A DNA stretch of 64,000 bases from Limnobacter sp. MED105 (GTDB taxonomy: Bacteria > Pseudomonadota > Gammaproteobacteria > Burkholderiales > Burkholderiaceae_B). Each line of letters starts with the position of its first letter. Position 1 is the stretch's first letter. Position numbers and translations under genes: made by a program. Of the stretch, positions 18,509-27,498 are shown piece by piece. The stretch is taken from contig NZ_ABCT01000007.1 in assembly GCF_000170915.1 (NCBI RefSeq), forward strand, positions 62,001 to 126,000. The letters run 5' to 3'. The notes below the pieces were generated by a model, which saw nothing but the letters and a program-made list of their open reading frames with translations, did no database searches and was not told where the DNA came from.

Positions 18509-19704
18509 TTGTTGAACCATTTCTTGAATGTACTGGCAAGGCCGCCTTGGCCGTCCATGTGTTTGCGGTTGGCATTCACTTTGTCGAGCAACTGGGCCAC
18601 TGCTTTGGCATAGGGATCTTTTGAATCAGCTGCAGACAGCACCTGGCCGCCATTCACCGCATTGATTAGTGGTGCGCGTCGGTCGGGCAGGGTGTGTACT
18701 GTTTCAATGTTCAGTTTCTTGGCAATTGATTCTGCATCCAGCGCAACATCTTTGTGATAAGGCGTAACCACCAGGTCGAATGTCTGGGTCGCAATGCCCT
18801 TGTCGTTCAGGCTTTTGATCAATTCGGCGGCAGTCACAATGCCCGGCACCGACTGTGGTGTCAGCACCATGGTGGCGTCGGCGCTTCGCAGCAGGCTGGC
18901 CACAAATTCAATGTTCGAGAACCCGCACAAATCAATCACGATATTCTCGAAAAATGATTTGATCAGGTTCAGAAATTTCAACGCATCAGATGCGGAGATA
19001 TCACGCAGGTCTGCCAGGTTTCGCGGCAGTGAAAGTATGGCCACGCCGGTAGCGTTGTTGCGGCGAAATGCCGTTTTTGCCAGGGTCGCATCAAAGCGTT
19101 TCAGGTTGCGCACGCATTCCACAAAATCCATGGCACCCTGCTTGTCTTCGGCGGGCAAGTGCACAAGGCCATCGCCCAAGGGCAAACCAAAATCCAGCAG
19201 CAACGTGCTGTCTTTGTTTTGTTTGGCCAGCTGCACTGCCAGGTTGACTGCAAGCGTTGTGGAGCCTACGCCTTGCCGTCCGCCCAACACCACCAAGGCG
19301 TAGCCCTTGCGCTCGTTGCTTTGTTTGGGCGCTTTTTCAACCACGCCTGTCAGAATTTTTGTGACTTCGCCAGCGCTGGAGTCGAGGCTCAAAAAGTCTT
19401 TCACACCCGATCTCAGCGCATTGACCACATCTTCAGTCGAGTCTTTTGAACCCATGGCCACAACAGGCAGATCGGGGGCCAGCTCGCGCAGTTCTTTCAC
19501 GATCAGGCTGGCGTCCAGGCCCACTTGGGGAGAGTAATCCACCACGGCCATGCTGGGCGATACCAGGCCCACGCGTTTGGTAATTTCACTGAATGTGCCC
19601 GATTCGCGCACCAACATGAAACGGTCGCCCACTGCGTCTGACAGCCAAAGCCAGTTGGCGTCAGACCCACTGATGAACAATATTCGGGGCATGCTTTGTT
19701 GCAT
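18505..19704 (-). CDS. tadZ: TadZ/CpaE-like localisation ATPase
   Basis: 399 residues. The first 125 residues resemble a receiver-like domain (VVDYS with D56, PVVAMGS). From about 135 comes a MinD/ParA-like ATPase fold. The P-loop is GGRQGVGSTT (141-150), lacking both the deviant lysine (K-G-G) and the GKT lysine, so ATP hydrolysis is doubtful. TadZ proteins with unusual Walker A motifs are known and place the Tad machine at the pole. Sits between rcpA (12-nt gap) and tadA (4-nt overlap). Confidence 0.88.
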   Translation of the reverse strand: MQQSMPRILFISGSDANWLWLSDAVGDRFMLVRESGTFSEITKRVGLVSPSMAVVDYSPQVGLDASLIVKELRELAPDLPVVAMGSKDSTEDVVNALRSGVKDFLSLDSSAGEVTKILTGVVEKAPKQSNERKGYALVVLGGRQGVGSTTLAVNLAVQLAKQNKDSTLLLDFGLPLGDGLVHLPAEDKQGAMDFVECVRNLKRFDATLAKTAFRRNNATGVAILSLPRNLADLRDISASDALKFLNLIKSFFENIVIDLCGFSNIEFVASLLRSADATMVLTPQSVPGIVTAAELIKSLNDKGIATQTFDLVVTPYHKDVALDAESIAKKLNIETVHTLPDRRAPLINAVNGGQVLSAADSKDPYAKAVAQLLDKVNANRKHMDGQGGLASTFKKWFNK

Positions 19705-19716
19705 CGCTAATTCCCC

Positions 19717-21138
19717 TTAATTGGTGGTGAAGCCAGGAACAGGCTCTTTTGCGGAAGGCAGGAAGAGTTGGCCCCACACGCTGCGCGGGCGCATACCTAC
19801 GTTTTGACCTGGAAGGGCCAAAGCGGGTGCGTCTGCTGCACGGGGTTTTACAAATCGCGGTGTCACAATAATCAGCAATTCTTTGTCTTCCCGGCTGTAG
19901 GTGTTGCCCTTGAAGAAGGCACCCAGAATCGGAATTTCAGACAACCAGGGCACCCGGTTGGCGTTTGCGATAATGTTTCGACTGATCAAGCCACCGATGA
20001 CGAAGCTTTGATTTTCGCCCAATTCAACCGTGGTGCTTGCACGGCGCGTCAAAATGGCGGGAACCAGCACACCTTGAATGGAGGTGCCGCGAGAGAAGTC
20101 GAGATCGCTGACTTCGGGCGATACTCTCAAAGCGATTGTTTTGTTCGACAAAATGGTGGGCGTGAAACTTAAACCCACACCAAACTTTTTGTATTCAATA
20201 CCAATGGTTCCGTTGCCGGAGGGCACGGGAATTGGAATCTCGCCACCCGCCAGAAATGATGCATCCTGGCCAGATTGGGCGATCAATGAAGGTTCGGCGA
20301 GAACTTTGGCATAGCCGTCGGCTTGAAGGATGTTCAGACCAGAAACCAGATCACAGGTGCGTGGACCAACAGGCGTCGGGTTAAGCGCGCCAATTACGGC
20401 CTCTCCAACGCACCCCGCACCATTAAAAGCCAAAGAGAATGCATTCGATACCCCGCCCGAACCGCTCACACTTGCCGGCCCCGCAATTGAGTATGTGAAT
20501 CCCCCACCATTAACTTGGCCTGTCAGGTTAATCCCCAAGCGTTGCAATTCACTGCGGGTGAATTCAACCACTTTCACATCCACCTGCACAGTGCCAGACG
20601 TTTGAATGGTGGCCTGGTCAATCAGTTCTGCAGGTTTGCCGTCACTACCGGGCTTGATCAAACTCTCGCGTGCTTGCTGATAGGTGCTCACATTCGGTGT
20701 TGAGCCCGAAAGTTTCAATACCTGTCCTTCGGTTTCAAGGTTCAAGTCTTTCAAGGTGGAAATGGTTTCAGCCGCCTTGCCGGTTACCGATACTGTGATT
20801 ACCCGGGCCATGCTGGCACCGCGGTCCCAAATCAGCAGCGACGTGGAACCTGTTTTCAAACCAGTGACCAGCACGCCTGCATTCTTGCCGCCGCGGTCAG
20901 TGGGTTTGAGTACGGTGACTGAGGCAATCGTGGGGTCTCCAATCGACACCCGTGCCGGAATACCTGGCAAGCTGATGACTTTTTGAAAACCAGTGCTCAA
21001 GGTGAGCACAAAAGGTGCTGCGCTGCTGGGTGCAGCAGGCGTTTGTCCTACTGCCACCTGAGGGCTGATCAGCCCTGCGCAGGCTATCAATGAAATTGCT
21101 GCAACCACGCTTTTCAAAGTGATGTTGTTCTTGTTCAT
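19717..21138 (-). CDS. rcpA: RcpA/CpaC outer-membrane secretin
   Basis: 473 residues. Signal peptide (about 1-31), N-terminal BON/pilus-assembly domain with the GDPTIASV motif, and a C-terminal secretin domain (VLAEPSLIAQSGQDASFLAGG; LRVSPEVSDLDF; PWLSEIPILGAFF). It forms the outer-membrane pore for the Flp pilus. The start overlaps the rcpC stop (ATGA). The C-terminal tail past about 430 is variable. Confidence 0.94.
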   Translation of the reverse strand: MNKNNITLKSVVAAISLIACAGLISPQVAVGQTPAAPSSAAPFVLTLSTGFQKVISLPGIPARVSIGDPTIASVTVLKPTDRGGKNAGVLVTGLKTGSTSLLIWDRGASMARVITVSVTGKAAETISTLKDLNLETEGQVLKLSGSTPNVSTYQQARESLIKPGSDGKPAELIDQATIQTSGTVQVDVKVVEFTRSELQRLGINLTGQVNGGGFTYSIAGPASVSGSGGVSNAFSLAFNGAGCVGEAVIGALNPTPVGPRTCDLVSGLNILQADGYAKVLAEPSLIAQSGQDASFLAGGEIPIPVPSGNGTIGIEYKKFGVGLSFTPTILSNKTIALRVSPEVSDLDFSRGTSIQGVLVPAILTRRASTTVELGENQSFVIGGLISRNIIANANRVPWLSEIPILGAFFKGNTYSREDKELLIIVTPRFVKPRAADAPALALPGQNVGMRPRSVWGQLFLPSAKEPVPGFTTN

Positions 21139-22100
21139 CGCGCTGTTTCCCGGGTTGTTTCTCCGCCGCGAATGACTTCAACAGTGGCCGGTTCGGCCGT
21201 GCGTTGGGTAGTTTGCGCGGGTTTCTTGTTGTCTTTTGTGTTGCCGCTACCGGGCAATATGGCATTGTCCAGCGAAATTCCAGCGAAAGCTTTGTCGCTT
21301 GCTGTCAGCTCAACCGGGGGTTGATTTTTCAGCACCTTCCCATCGGGGCCCTTCACCAAGGCCGGTTTCAAGATGGGTTCAGGTTGTGGATACTTGCTCA
21401 TGTCGGGCAATTCTTCTTCGTCGGGGCTACGCAACACCACGAACAACTCGCCTTGGGTTTGCGCAATCGCCAAAGTGTTGATGTCGCCAGTGGGTACTTC
21501 AACCATCATGGCTTTCAAGCGCACAGGGCGATTGTTGACATCTTTGTCATTGGCGGCATTCGTTGTTTCTGGCGCATTCACCAGTTGTGAACCCACCGAC
21601 AGCACGCGAAGCTTGGGCATGATCAATCGAGAAATTGTTTCTTCAATATCCCGGCTGTTGGATTTGAAAATCGAGAACACATCGACATAATCACCTGCCT
21701 TTATTTTGGCGGTGGCCACGTTGTTTTCATCCAGGCGCAAGGCAAAGGCACGGTAGCCTTCACGAACTTCAGCCGCCACGGCGCCAGATTCAAAGTATTG
21801 ATTGGTCACTGGCAAACCTTTGCCGATATTGAACAAAGGTTTTTTGCCGATCACATCGCCAATGTCGGTGAAGGCACCACTGGGGGCAATCGCAAATTTC
21901 TCCACCTTCAGCATCTCGGGGGTAACAGGTTTACCGAATTGAATTTCGACTGTGCTGACTACCACTGGAAAACGCTCGAGTTCGGTTTTGATGGCTTCCC
22001 CACCTTTCTTCACGTTTTGGCCGGATAGAAAAGCCATGACCATGAAAATCAATCCGATTCCCAATAGCAGCAGTGCGAGTATTTTTGTTTTTCCTGACAT
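21135..22100 (-). CDS. rcpC: RcpC/CpaB pilus assembly protein
   Basis: 321 residues with one N-terminal membrane span (ILALLLLGIGLIFMVMAFL) and a periplasmic SAF domain (about 48-115: VVSTVEIQFGKPVTPEML through EGYRAFALRLDE). The C-terminal 80 residues are proline/lysine rich and probably unstructured. RcpC/CpaB is a periplasmic partner of the secretin. Confidence 0.9.
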   Translation of the reverse strand: MSGKTKILALLLLGIGLIFMVMAFLSGQNVKKGGEAIKTELERFPVVVSTVEIQFGKPVTPEMLKVEKFAIAPSGAFTDIGDVIGKKPLFNIGKGLPVTNQYFESGAVAAEVREGYRAFALRLDENNVATAKIKAGDYVDVFSIFKSNSRDIEETISRLIMPKLRVLSVGSQLVNAPETTNAANDKDVNNRPVRLKAMMVEVPTGDINTLAIAQTQGELFVVLRSPDEEELPDMSKYPQPEPILKPALVKGPDGKVLKNQPPVELTASDKAFAGISLDNAILPGSGNTKDNKKPAQTTQRTAEPATVEVIRGGETTRETAR

Positions 22101-22124
22101 GTCGCGAAGGGCTCCCGGAAGAAA

Positions 22125-22619
22125 TTACAGTGCGTCGGTGTTCTGGTACAGAACTACAGCGCTGGCGCTGAGTTGTTCTGGAAAAAAAGTATCTGCAAAA
22201 GGAATGTTGGACAAAAACGGATTCTCGGCGGTGTTGAAAAACCCTCGAAATTCCAGGCAACTCAGGGCTGGATTGGTACCTGCACCCAAGGCGTTGCCAC
22301 AATCTGCTGCACCGGCCAATTGGTCGGTTGAAAAACTGAAGCCTGCCGGGTACATCGCGCTGGGCAGGGAATTCAATAACAATTGCCTGGCAGCAGCCTC
22401 CGGATCGGCTGTGCTTCCTGCAACAGCCACGCTTCGCGCAGCCTGAGATACTGCTGAGCTAAGCGTGTGTTGCACCATGAACAAGAGGCTATAACCCACA
22501 ATCGCAAAAATGACGGTGAGCACAACCGGCAACATCAAAGCCAACTCCACAAGCTGCGCACCGCGCTGATTTTCAGCGCGGTTTACAAATGCAGAGTGAG
22601 CCCGAGTGGCTGTAGTCAT
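22125..22619 (-). CDS. tadE: TadE-like minor pseudopilin
   Basis: 164 residues. The N-terminal RGAQLVELALMLPVVLTVIF (about 19-38) is the TadE signature: a glycine, then hydrophobic helix with glutamate near +5, as in class III prepilins. The rest is periplasmic, with two cysteines (in AADCGNALG and LSCLEF) likely forming a disulfide. Only one TadE/TadF-type gene is present in this locus. Confidence 0.85.
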   Translation of the reverse strand: MTTATRAHSAFVNRAENQRGAQLVELALMLPVVLTVIFAIVGYSLLFMVQHTLSSAVSQAARSVAVAGSTADPEAAARQLLLNSLPSAMYPAGFSFSTDQLAGAADCGNALGAGTNPALSCLEFRGFFNTAENPFLSNIPFADTFFPEQLSASAVVLYQNTDAL

Positions 22620-22640
22620 GGTTACTTCATCGGCAGAGTC

Positions 22641-22829
22641 TTACTCTGCACCGCCACCGGTCAGGGTGTTCACGATGTTGGTGAATGCGGTATCCAGACC
22701 GTCACCCAAAGTAGCAAAACCAGCCACTGCCAGCGCTACTACCAAGGCCGCGATTACTGCGTACTCGATCAAGGAGGCACCTTCTTCTTTACGTTTCAAA
22801 ACCAACTGCTTGTTTGCTGCTTTGCTCAT
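22641..22829 (-). CDS. flp: Flp/Fap pilin subunit
   Basis: Major pilin, 62 residues. Prepilin cleavage is expected after G17, leaving ASLIEYAVIAALVVALAVAG, with glutamate at +5 and tyrosine at +6 of the mature chain, the Flp signature. The start is taken as the ATG at 22829 because GGAG lies 8 nt upstream of it; the ATG at 22838 would be only 3 nt from that site. First gene of the operon. No prepilin peptidase (TadV/CpaA) gene occurs anywhere in the window. Confidence 0.95.
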   Translation of the reverse strand: MSKAANKQLVLKRKEEGASLIEYAVIAALVVALAVAGFATLGDGLDTAFTNIVNTLTGGGAE

Positions 22830-22871
22830 GACATTCACTCCTGTGTGAAAACATCGAACTCTAGGTCGAAT

Positions 22872-22908
22872 TCCCCCATATTAGGGGTACTCCAAATGGA
22901 TCAAAACC
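22872..22908 (-). promoter_or_regulatory. Candidate flp promoter with a GGGG/CCCC dyad
   Basis: In the 250-nt divergent gap between flp and the EcsC-like gene, the minus strand has TTTTGA then 17 nt then TAATAT (22878-22883), about 50 nt before the flp start. The -10 is framed by CCCC (22874-22877) and GGGG (22884-22887), a possible operator. A second CCCCC run occurs near 22980. The assignment is by eye and weak. Confidence 0.3.
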
Positions 22909-23079
22909 ACAATCAGACCGTGAATTGCACCGTCTATTCACAATTTTGACCCCAAGGACCACAGCAATCCTAGGGAAATACCCCCAAACTGATTACTCCT
23001 TGTGAGTTACGATAGTAAACCAAGTCTGTGACTTGTTGATTAGTACTATTAGAAACAATTTGCCTTTGATGAATTATTC

Positions 23080-23796
23080 ATGCAAAAGACCAATTTACCC
23101 AGAGCCCTAATGGGGCCCCTCCATGCCGTAATCGGTCTAGTCACCGGTGGAGTGCCCGTTTCCAAAGAGCCAGGCAAAGCCAAACGCCCCTATGAGCGTT
23201 CAAAAGAAATTACGCAGAAGGCCTGCGCGAAGGCGGCTGCTGTGTCGGGTAGCTTGGCCTTGCCAGTGGGTCCCCTGGGCATGCTCACCGTGTTGCCCGA
23301 CCTTATTATTGTGTGGCGTATTCAGGCACAAATGGTGGCCGACATCGCTGTGGCGTTTGGTCACAAAAAACCTTTGACTGAGCAAGATTTGATGACGTGC
23401 CTGTTCAGCCATGTTGCGGGAACGGCTGTGCGTGAGTATGAACGATCAATTCCCTTGGAGCATGAAGAGAAAACAGGCAAGTCTGTGCTTGACTTGATCG
23501 ATCGTTTCACCCGCAGTGGAAGCCGTGATGTGGCCATTCGGGTCACCAAACAAATTGGGCAGGTGGTGTTTGAGCGAGTGGCCAAACGCACCGCATCCCG
23601 AATTGTGCCTCTGGCCGGCGCAGCTGTTGTGTCTGCCTATGCTGCGCTGGATACCAAAGAAGTTGCGCGCACTGCGGTTGAAATGTTTTCTGGTGAAAAA
23701 TTACCAGCCCGCAAAACCAAGAAAAGTTACCCAAGGCCAGAGGAAATGTTCAACGTGGACAATGTGAAAGATATTCAACCCGACCAAGGGGCTTGA
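23080..23796 (+). CDS. EcsC-like family protein
   Basis: 238 residues. The region PVGPLGMLTVLPDLIIVWRIQAQMVADIAVAFG (about 63-97), with a hydrophobic hairpin followed by an amphipathic helix, resembles EcsC-family proteins, whose function in bacteria is unclear. A basic N-terminal lead and a C-terminal AGAAVVSAYAALDTKEVARTA segment also fit. Divergent from the Tad operon and apparently monocistronic. The ATG at 23080 has no strong ribosome site. Confidence 0.6.
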   Translation: MQKTNLPRALMGPLHAVIGLVTGGVPVSKEPGKAKRPYERSKEITQKACAKAAAVSGSLALPVGPLGMLTVLPDLIIVWRIQAQMVADIAVAFGHKKPLTEQDLMTCLFSHVAGTAVREYERSIPLEHEEKTGKSVLDLIDRFTRSGSRDVAIRVTKQIGQVVFERVAKRTASRIVPLAGAAVVSAYAALDTKEVARTAVEMFSGEKLPARKTKKSYPRPEEMFNVDNVKDIQPDQGA

Positions 23797-23805
23797 ACGC
23801 TCGCG

Positions 23806-23832
23806 GGCTCTGTGTAACACTCGAACAGAGCC
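23806..23832 (+). terminator. Hairpin after the EcsC-like gene
   Basis: GGCTCTGT (23806-23813) pairs perfectly with ACAGAGCC (23825-23832) around an 11-nt loop, 10 nt after the stop codon. There is no T-run behind it, so it may be only a weak or factor-assisted terminator. Confidence 0.35.
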
Positions 23833-23907
23833 TCGTGTTGCTCACAAGGCAAATCCAAGGCACCTCGCACTCGCAGAAACTCATCCGTTTCGTGGAGGAA
23901 AGTGGTC

Positions 23908-26900
23908 ATGAATGCCCCTCAGTACCCGCTGTACCGCGCAGTCACGCTCAGTGACAAATACACCCTCTCCCAAGGAAAAATTTACCTGACGGGCACGCAA
24001 GCCCTAGTGAGACTCATGTTGCTTCAGTCACAGCTGGATCGCATGAATGGCTTGAACACAGGCGGATTCGTGTCGGGTTATCGAGGGTCACCCCTTGGCG
24101 GAGTGGACCAGGCATTTTGGGCGGCACAACAATTTTTGAAGCCTGCAAACATTCACTTTCAGGCCGGTGTGAATGAAGACCTCGCCGCCACCGCCGTGTG
24201 GGGCAGTCAACAACTTAACCTGTTCCAAGGCGCAACCGTCGATGGTGTTTTTGGCCTTTGGTATGGCAAAGGGCCGGGTGTGGACCGAAGCCTGGATGTG
24301 TTCAAACATGCTAACGCAGCAGGCACCTCCAAACACGGTGGCGTGTTGCTGGTGGCGGGTGATGACCACGCCGCGAAAAGCTCCACCTTGCCTCATCAGT
24401 CTGACCACGTGTTGAAAGCCGCGATGATCCCGGTGCTGTTTCCAAGCAATGTGCAGGAAATTCTCGACTTCGGTGTACTGGGCTACGCGATGAGTCGCTA
24501 TGCCGGCGTGTGGGTTGGCATGAAGGCAGTGGCCGATGTAGTGGAGTGCTCGGCGACAGTTGATATTGATCCCAAGCGATACCAGTTTGAGTTACCCGGC
24601 GATTTCACGATGCCTGAAGGCGATTTGAACATTCGCTGGCCCGACACTGCTTTGGCCCAGGAAGCCCGTTTGATCGATCACAAATTGTATGCAGCGCTTG
24701 CTTTTTGCAGGGCCAACGGCATCAACAAAACAGTGATTGATTCGCCCGTCGCCCGCTTCGGTATTGTGGCCACAGGCAAAGCGTTTCAGGACACTTTGCA
24801 GGCCCTGAGCGATTTGGGGTTGAACCCACAGCGTTGCACCGAAATCGGATTGCGGGTGTACAAGGTAGGCATGGTATGGCCACTTGATGCGGTGGGTATC
24901 CGTGAATTTTCCAGGGGTTTGCAGGAAATTCTTGTGATTGAGGAAAAGCGCCAGTTCGTGGAGTACCAAATCAAGGAGGAGCTTTACGCATGGCGTGAGG
25001 ATGTTCGTCCCAAGGTGTACGGCAAGTTTGATGAAAGACTGTCGGAGGATGGTCGCGAGGGCGGAGAATGGTCTTTGCCGCAAGGCAACTGGTTATTACC
25101 CAGTCACTACGAGCTCGATCCTGCCCTGATTGCCGTGGCCATTGCAAAACGCCTGCGGCACATGCAGTTGCCTGCCGACATTAAAACCTTGATTGACAAT
25201 CGCATCGCCACGATCGAGCACAGCCATGAGGTAGGGCATTCAGCACATTTGCCCGTGGAACGTAAACCGTATTTTTGTTCAGGATGCCCGCACAACACCT
25301 CGACAAAAGTGCCTGAAGGCAGCCGTGCCATGGCTGGTATTGGATGCCATTACATGGCCGTGTGGATGGATCGGAATACTCAAACTTATACACAAATGGG
25401 CGGCGAGGGTGTGCCCTGGATAGGGCAGGCACCTTTTACGCACACTCAACATGTGTTTGCCAACCTGGGTGATGGCACTTATTTTCACTCTGGTATTTTG
25501 GCCATTCGCGCCAGCATTGCTGCGGGTGTGAATATCACCTACAAGTTGCTTTACAACGATGCGGTTGCCATGACGGGCGGACAACACCTGGATGGCACAC
25601 TCACCGTGCCACAACTAACCCGCCAGCTTGCTGCTGAGGGCGTGGCCAAAATTGTGGTGGTCAGTGACAACCCTGCATTGCACTTGCGCAACTTGCCAAA
25701 CGACCCGAAGGCCGAGGGCACTGAAGTGTTTCACCGGCGCGACATGGACACCGTTCAAAGATTGCTGCGTGAAATCCAGGGCACCACAGTGCTGATTTAT
25801 GAGCAAACCTGCGCCTCGGAAAAACGCCGAAGGCGCAAGCGCACTGATCCGGTCACGGGCCAATTGCAATTTCCGAACCCACCCAAGCGCGTGTTGATCA
25901 ACCCGCGTGTGTGCGAGGGTTGTGGCGACTGTTCCAAACATTCCAATTGTTTGTCGATCGAACCTGTATCAACGCCCTGGGGCGTTAAGCGCACGATCAA
26001 TCAATCCACCTGCAACAAAGACTACAGTTGCCTTGAGGGGCTTTGCCCAAGCCTGGTGACGGTGGAGGGTGGTGAATTGCGAAAGCCGGATGTTTCGACG
26101 CATCACAGTGCGCTTGTCAAAGTTTGCGAAAGTCTTGCTGAGCCGCAATATCACATTCATCCCGATGAACTGGATCAACGTTATGCTGTTTTGATCAATG
26201 GCGTGGGCGGCACTGGTGTAGTCACCATTGGCGCATGGCTGGGCATGGCTGCTCATTTGCAGGGTATGGAGGCCTTGGCGCTGGACATGGCTGGTTTGGC
26301 GCAAAAGGGCGGTGCCGTGTTTTCTCATGTGCAGTTTGCCCCAGCGGGTCACACCCTGGCCTCGTCCAGAATTCCTGTGGGTGAGGCCGACTTGATGATT
26401 GGCGGCGACCTGGTGGTGTCGGCCCATGAAAAAACGCTGGAGCTGCTCAACAGCCAGGCTTTTGCAATCGTGAATACCGACACACAGCCGACAGCCGATT
26501 TTATTACTCAGCGCGACTGGTGCGCTCCGGTTGAACAAATGCATGCCGACATAACCGGGGCCTTGAATAACCCAGGGCAACGTTACACATCGATTCGTGC
26601 TCAATGGCTGGCCGAAAAACTGTTTGGCGACACCGTGTATGCCAATGCACTGCTGCTGGGCGCCGCCTGGCAACGTGGTTGCCTGCCTTTGCAGCTGGCA
26701 GCCCTGCGCAAGGCGATTGAGTTGAACGGCGTGAAGGTGAATGAAAACCTGTTGGCCTTTGATGCGGGCCGCGTGGCGGTCTCAAAGCCCGGTTTGCTTG
26801 AGCAGATGCTGGGAAAGAATGTTGCACCCAGTGCTCAGTTTGAAAGTGATGAGGACAAACTGAGCCGCTATCAAACCGAGTTAGCGCATTATCAAAACGA

Positions 26901-27498
26901 GCAACTGGCGGCGCGCTATGCCGCCAAAGTGTTGCCATTGCGTGCAATGTTTGATTCTCAGGGTTTGAAGCACCAATGGATGCGCCTGTGCAGCACCTAT
27001 TTCAAATTACTGGCTTTCAAAGACGAGTTTGAAGTGGCTCGCCTGCACACCAGCCCTGAGTGGCAAGAACAGACCATGGCGCAATTTGAACCGGGTGCGA
27101 AGTTGTACTTTCACTTCGCTCCAACGTGGCTGGCAGGGCACGGCAGCCGGCCGAAAAAAATAAAACTGGGCCCATGGATTTACCCCTTGCTCAAAATATT
27201 GGCCGCTTCACGCCATTTGCGGAACACTGCATTTGACCCATTTAGAGGGAGTTTAGAGCGTAAAAACCAGACTTTACTGGTGACTTGGTTTGAAACCTGG
27301 TTAGAACTGATGCACAATAATCCTTCAATGTTGCAGCACAGCAAACAGATCGATCACCTTCTTGACCTGTTCAATCAGGTGAAAGGATTCGGTCATGTTC
27401 GTGCCCAATCATTTGAACAAGTGCGGTTCGAGATTCAAAAGTCCGTGGAAAACAAGCACAACCTGGATCAGCATGACCAAAGCAGACAACAAACCTGA
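23908..27498 (+). CDS. Fused indolepyruvate:ferredoxin oxidoreductase
   Basis: Single-chain 2-oxoacid:ferredoxin oxidoreductase (1196 residues) of the aerobic proteobacterial type, acting on aryl-pyruvates from aromatic amino acids to give aryl-acyl-CoA. Order of parts: N-terminal pyruvate-oxidoreductase-like and thiamine-diphosphate domains, an iron-sulfur segment (CEGCGDC at about 669, CNKDYSC and CPS at about 703-715), a gamma-type domain starting at VLINGVGGTGVVTIGAWL (about 763) and a C-terminal domain with HFAPTWLAGHG. GGAGG at 23894-23898 is 9 nt from the ATG at 23908, which decides that start against the GTG at 23902. It overlaps the PPK2 gene by 26 nt. Confidence 0.92.
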   Translation: MNAPQYPLYRAVTLSDKYTLSQGKIYLTGTQALVRLMLLQSQLDRMNGLNTGGFVSGYRGSPLGGVDQAFWAAQQFLKPANIHFQAGVNEDLAATAVWGSQQLNLFQGATVDGVFGLWYGKGPGVDRSLDVFKHANAAGTSKHGGVLLVAGDDHAAKSSTLPHQSDHVLKAAMIPVLFPSNVQEILDFGVLGYAMSRYAGVWVGMKAVADVVECSATVDIDPKRYQFELPGDFTMPEGDLNIRWPDTALAQEARLIDHKLYAALAFCRANGINKTVIDSPVARFGIVATGKAFQDTLQALSDLGLNPQRCTEIGLRVYKVGMVWPLDAVGIREFSRGLQEILVIEEKRQFVEYQIKEELYAWREDVRPKVYGKFDERLSEDGREGGEWSLPQGNWLLPSHYELDPALIAVAIAKRLRHMQLPADIKTLIDNRIATIEHSHEVGHSAHLPVERKPYFCSGCPHNTSTKVPEGSRAMAGIGCHYMAVWMDRNTQTYTQMGGEGVPWIGQAPFTHTQHVFANLGDGTYFHSGILAIRASIAAGVNITYKLLYNDAVAMTGGQHLDGTLTVPQLTRQLAAEGVAKIVVVSDNPALHLRNLPNDPKAEGTEVFHRRDMDTVQRLLREIQGTTVLIYEQTCASEKRRRRKRTDPVTGQLQFPNPPKRVLINPRVCEGCGDCSKHSNCLSIEPVSTPWGVKRTINQSTCNKDYSCLEGLCPSLVTVEGGELRKPDVSTHHSALVKVCESLAEPQYHIHPDELDQRYAVLINGVGGTGVVTIGAWLGMAAHLQGMEALALDMAGLAQKGGAVFSHVQFAPAGHTLASSRIPVGEADLMIGGDLVVSAHEKTLELLNSQAFAIVNTDTQPTADFITQRDWCAPVEQMHADITGALNNPGQRYTSIRAQWLAEKLFGDTVYANALLLGAAWQRGCLPLQLAALRKAIELNGVKVNENLLAFDAGRVAVSKPGLLEQMLGKNVAPSAQFESDEDKLSRYQTELAHYQNEQLAARYAAKVLPLRAMFDSQGLKHQWMRLCSTYFKLLAFKDEFEVARLHTSPEWQEQTMAQFEPGAKLYFHFAPTWLAGHGSRPKKIKLGPWIYPLLKILAASRHLRNTAFDPFRGSLERKNQTLLVTWFETWLELMHNNPSMLQHSKQIDHLLDLFNQVKGFGHVRAQSFEQVRFEIQKSVENKHNLDQHDQSRQQT

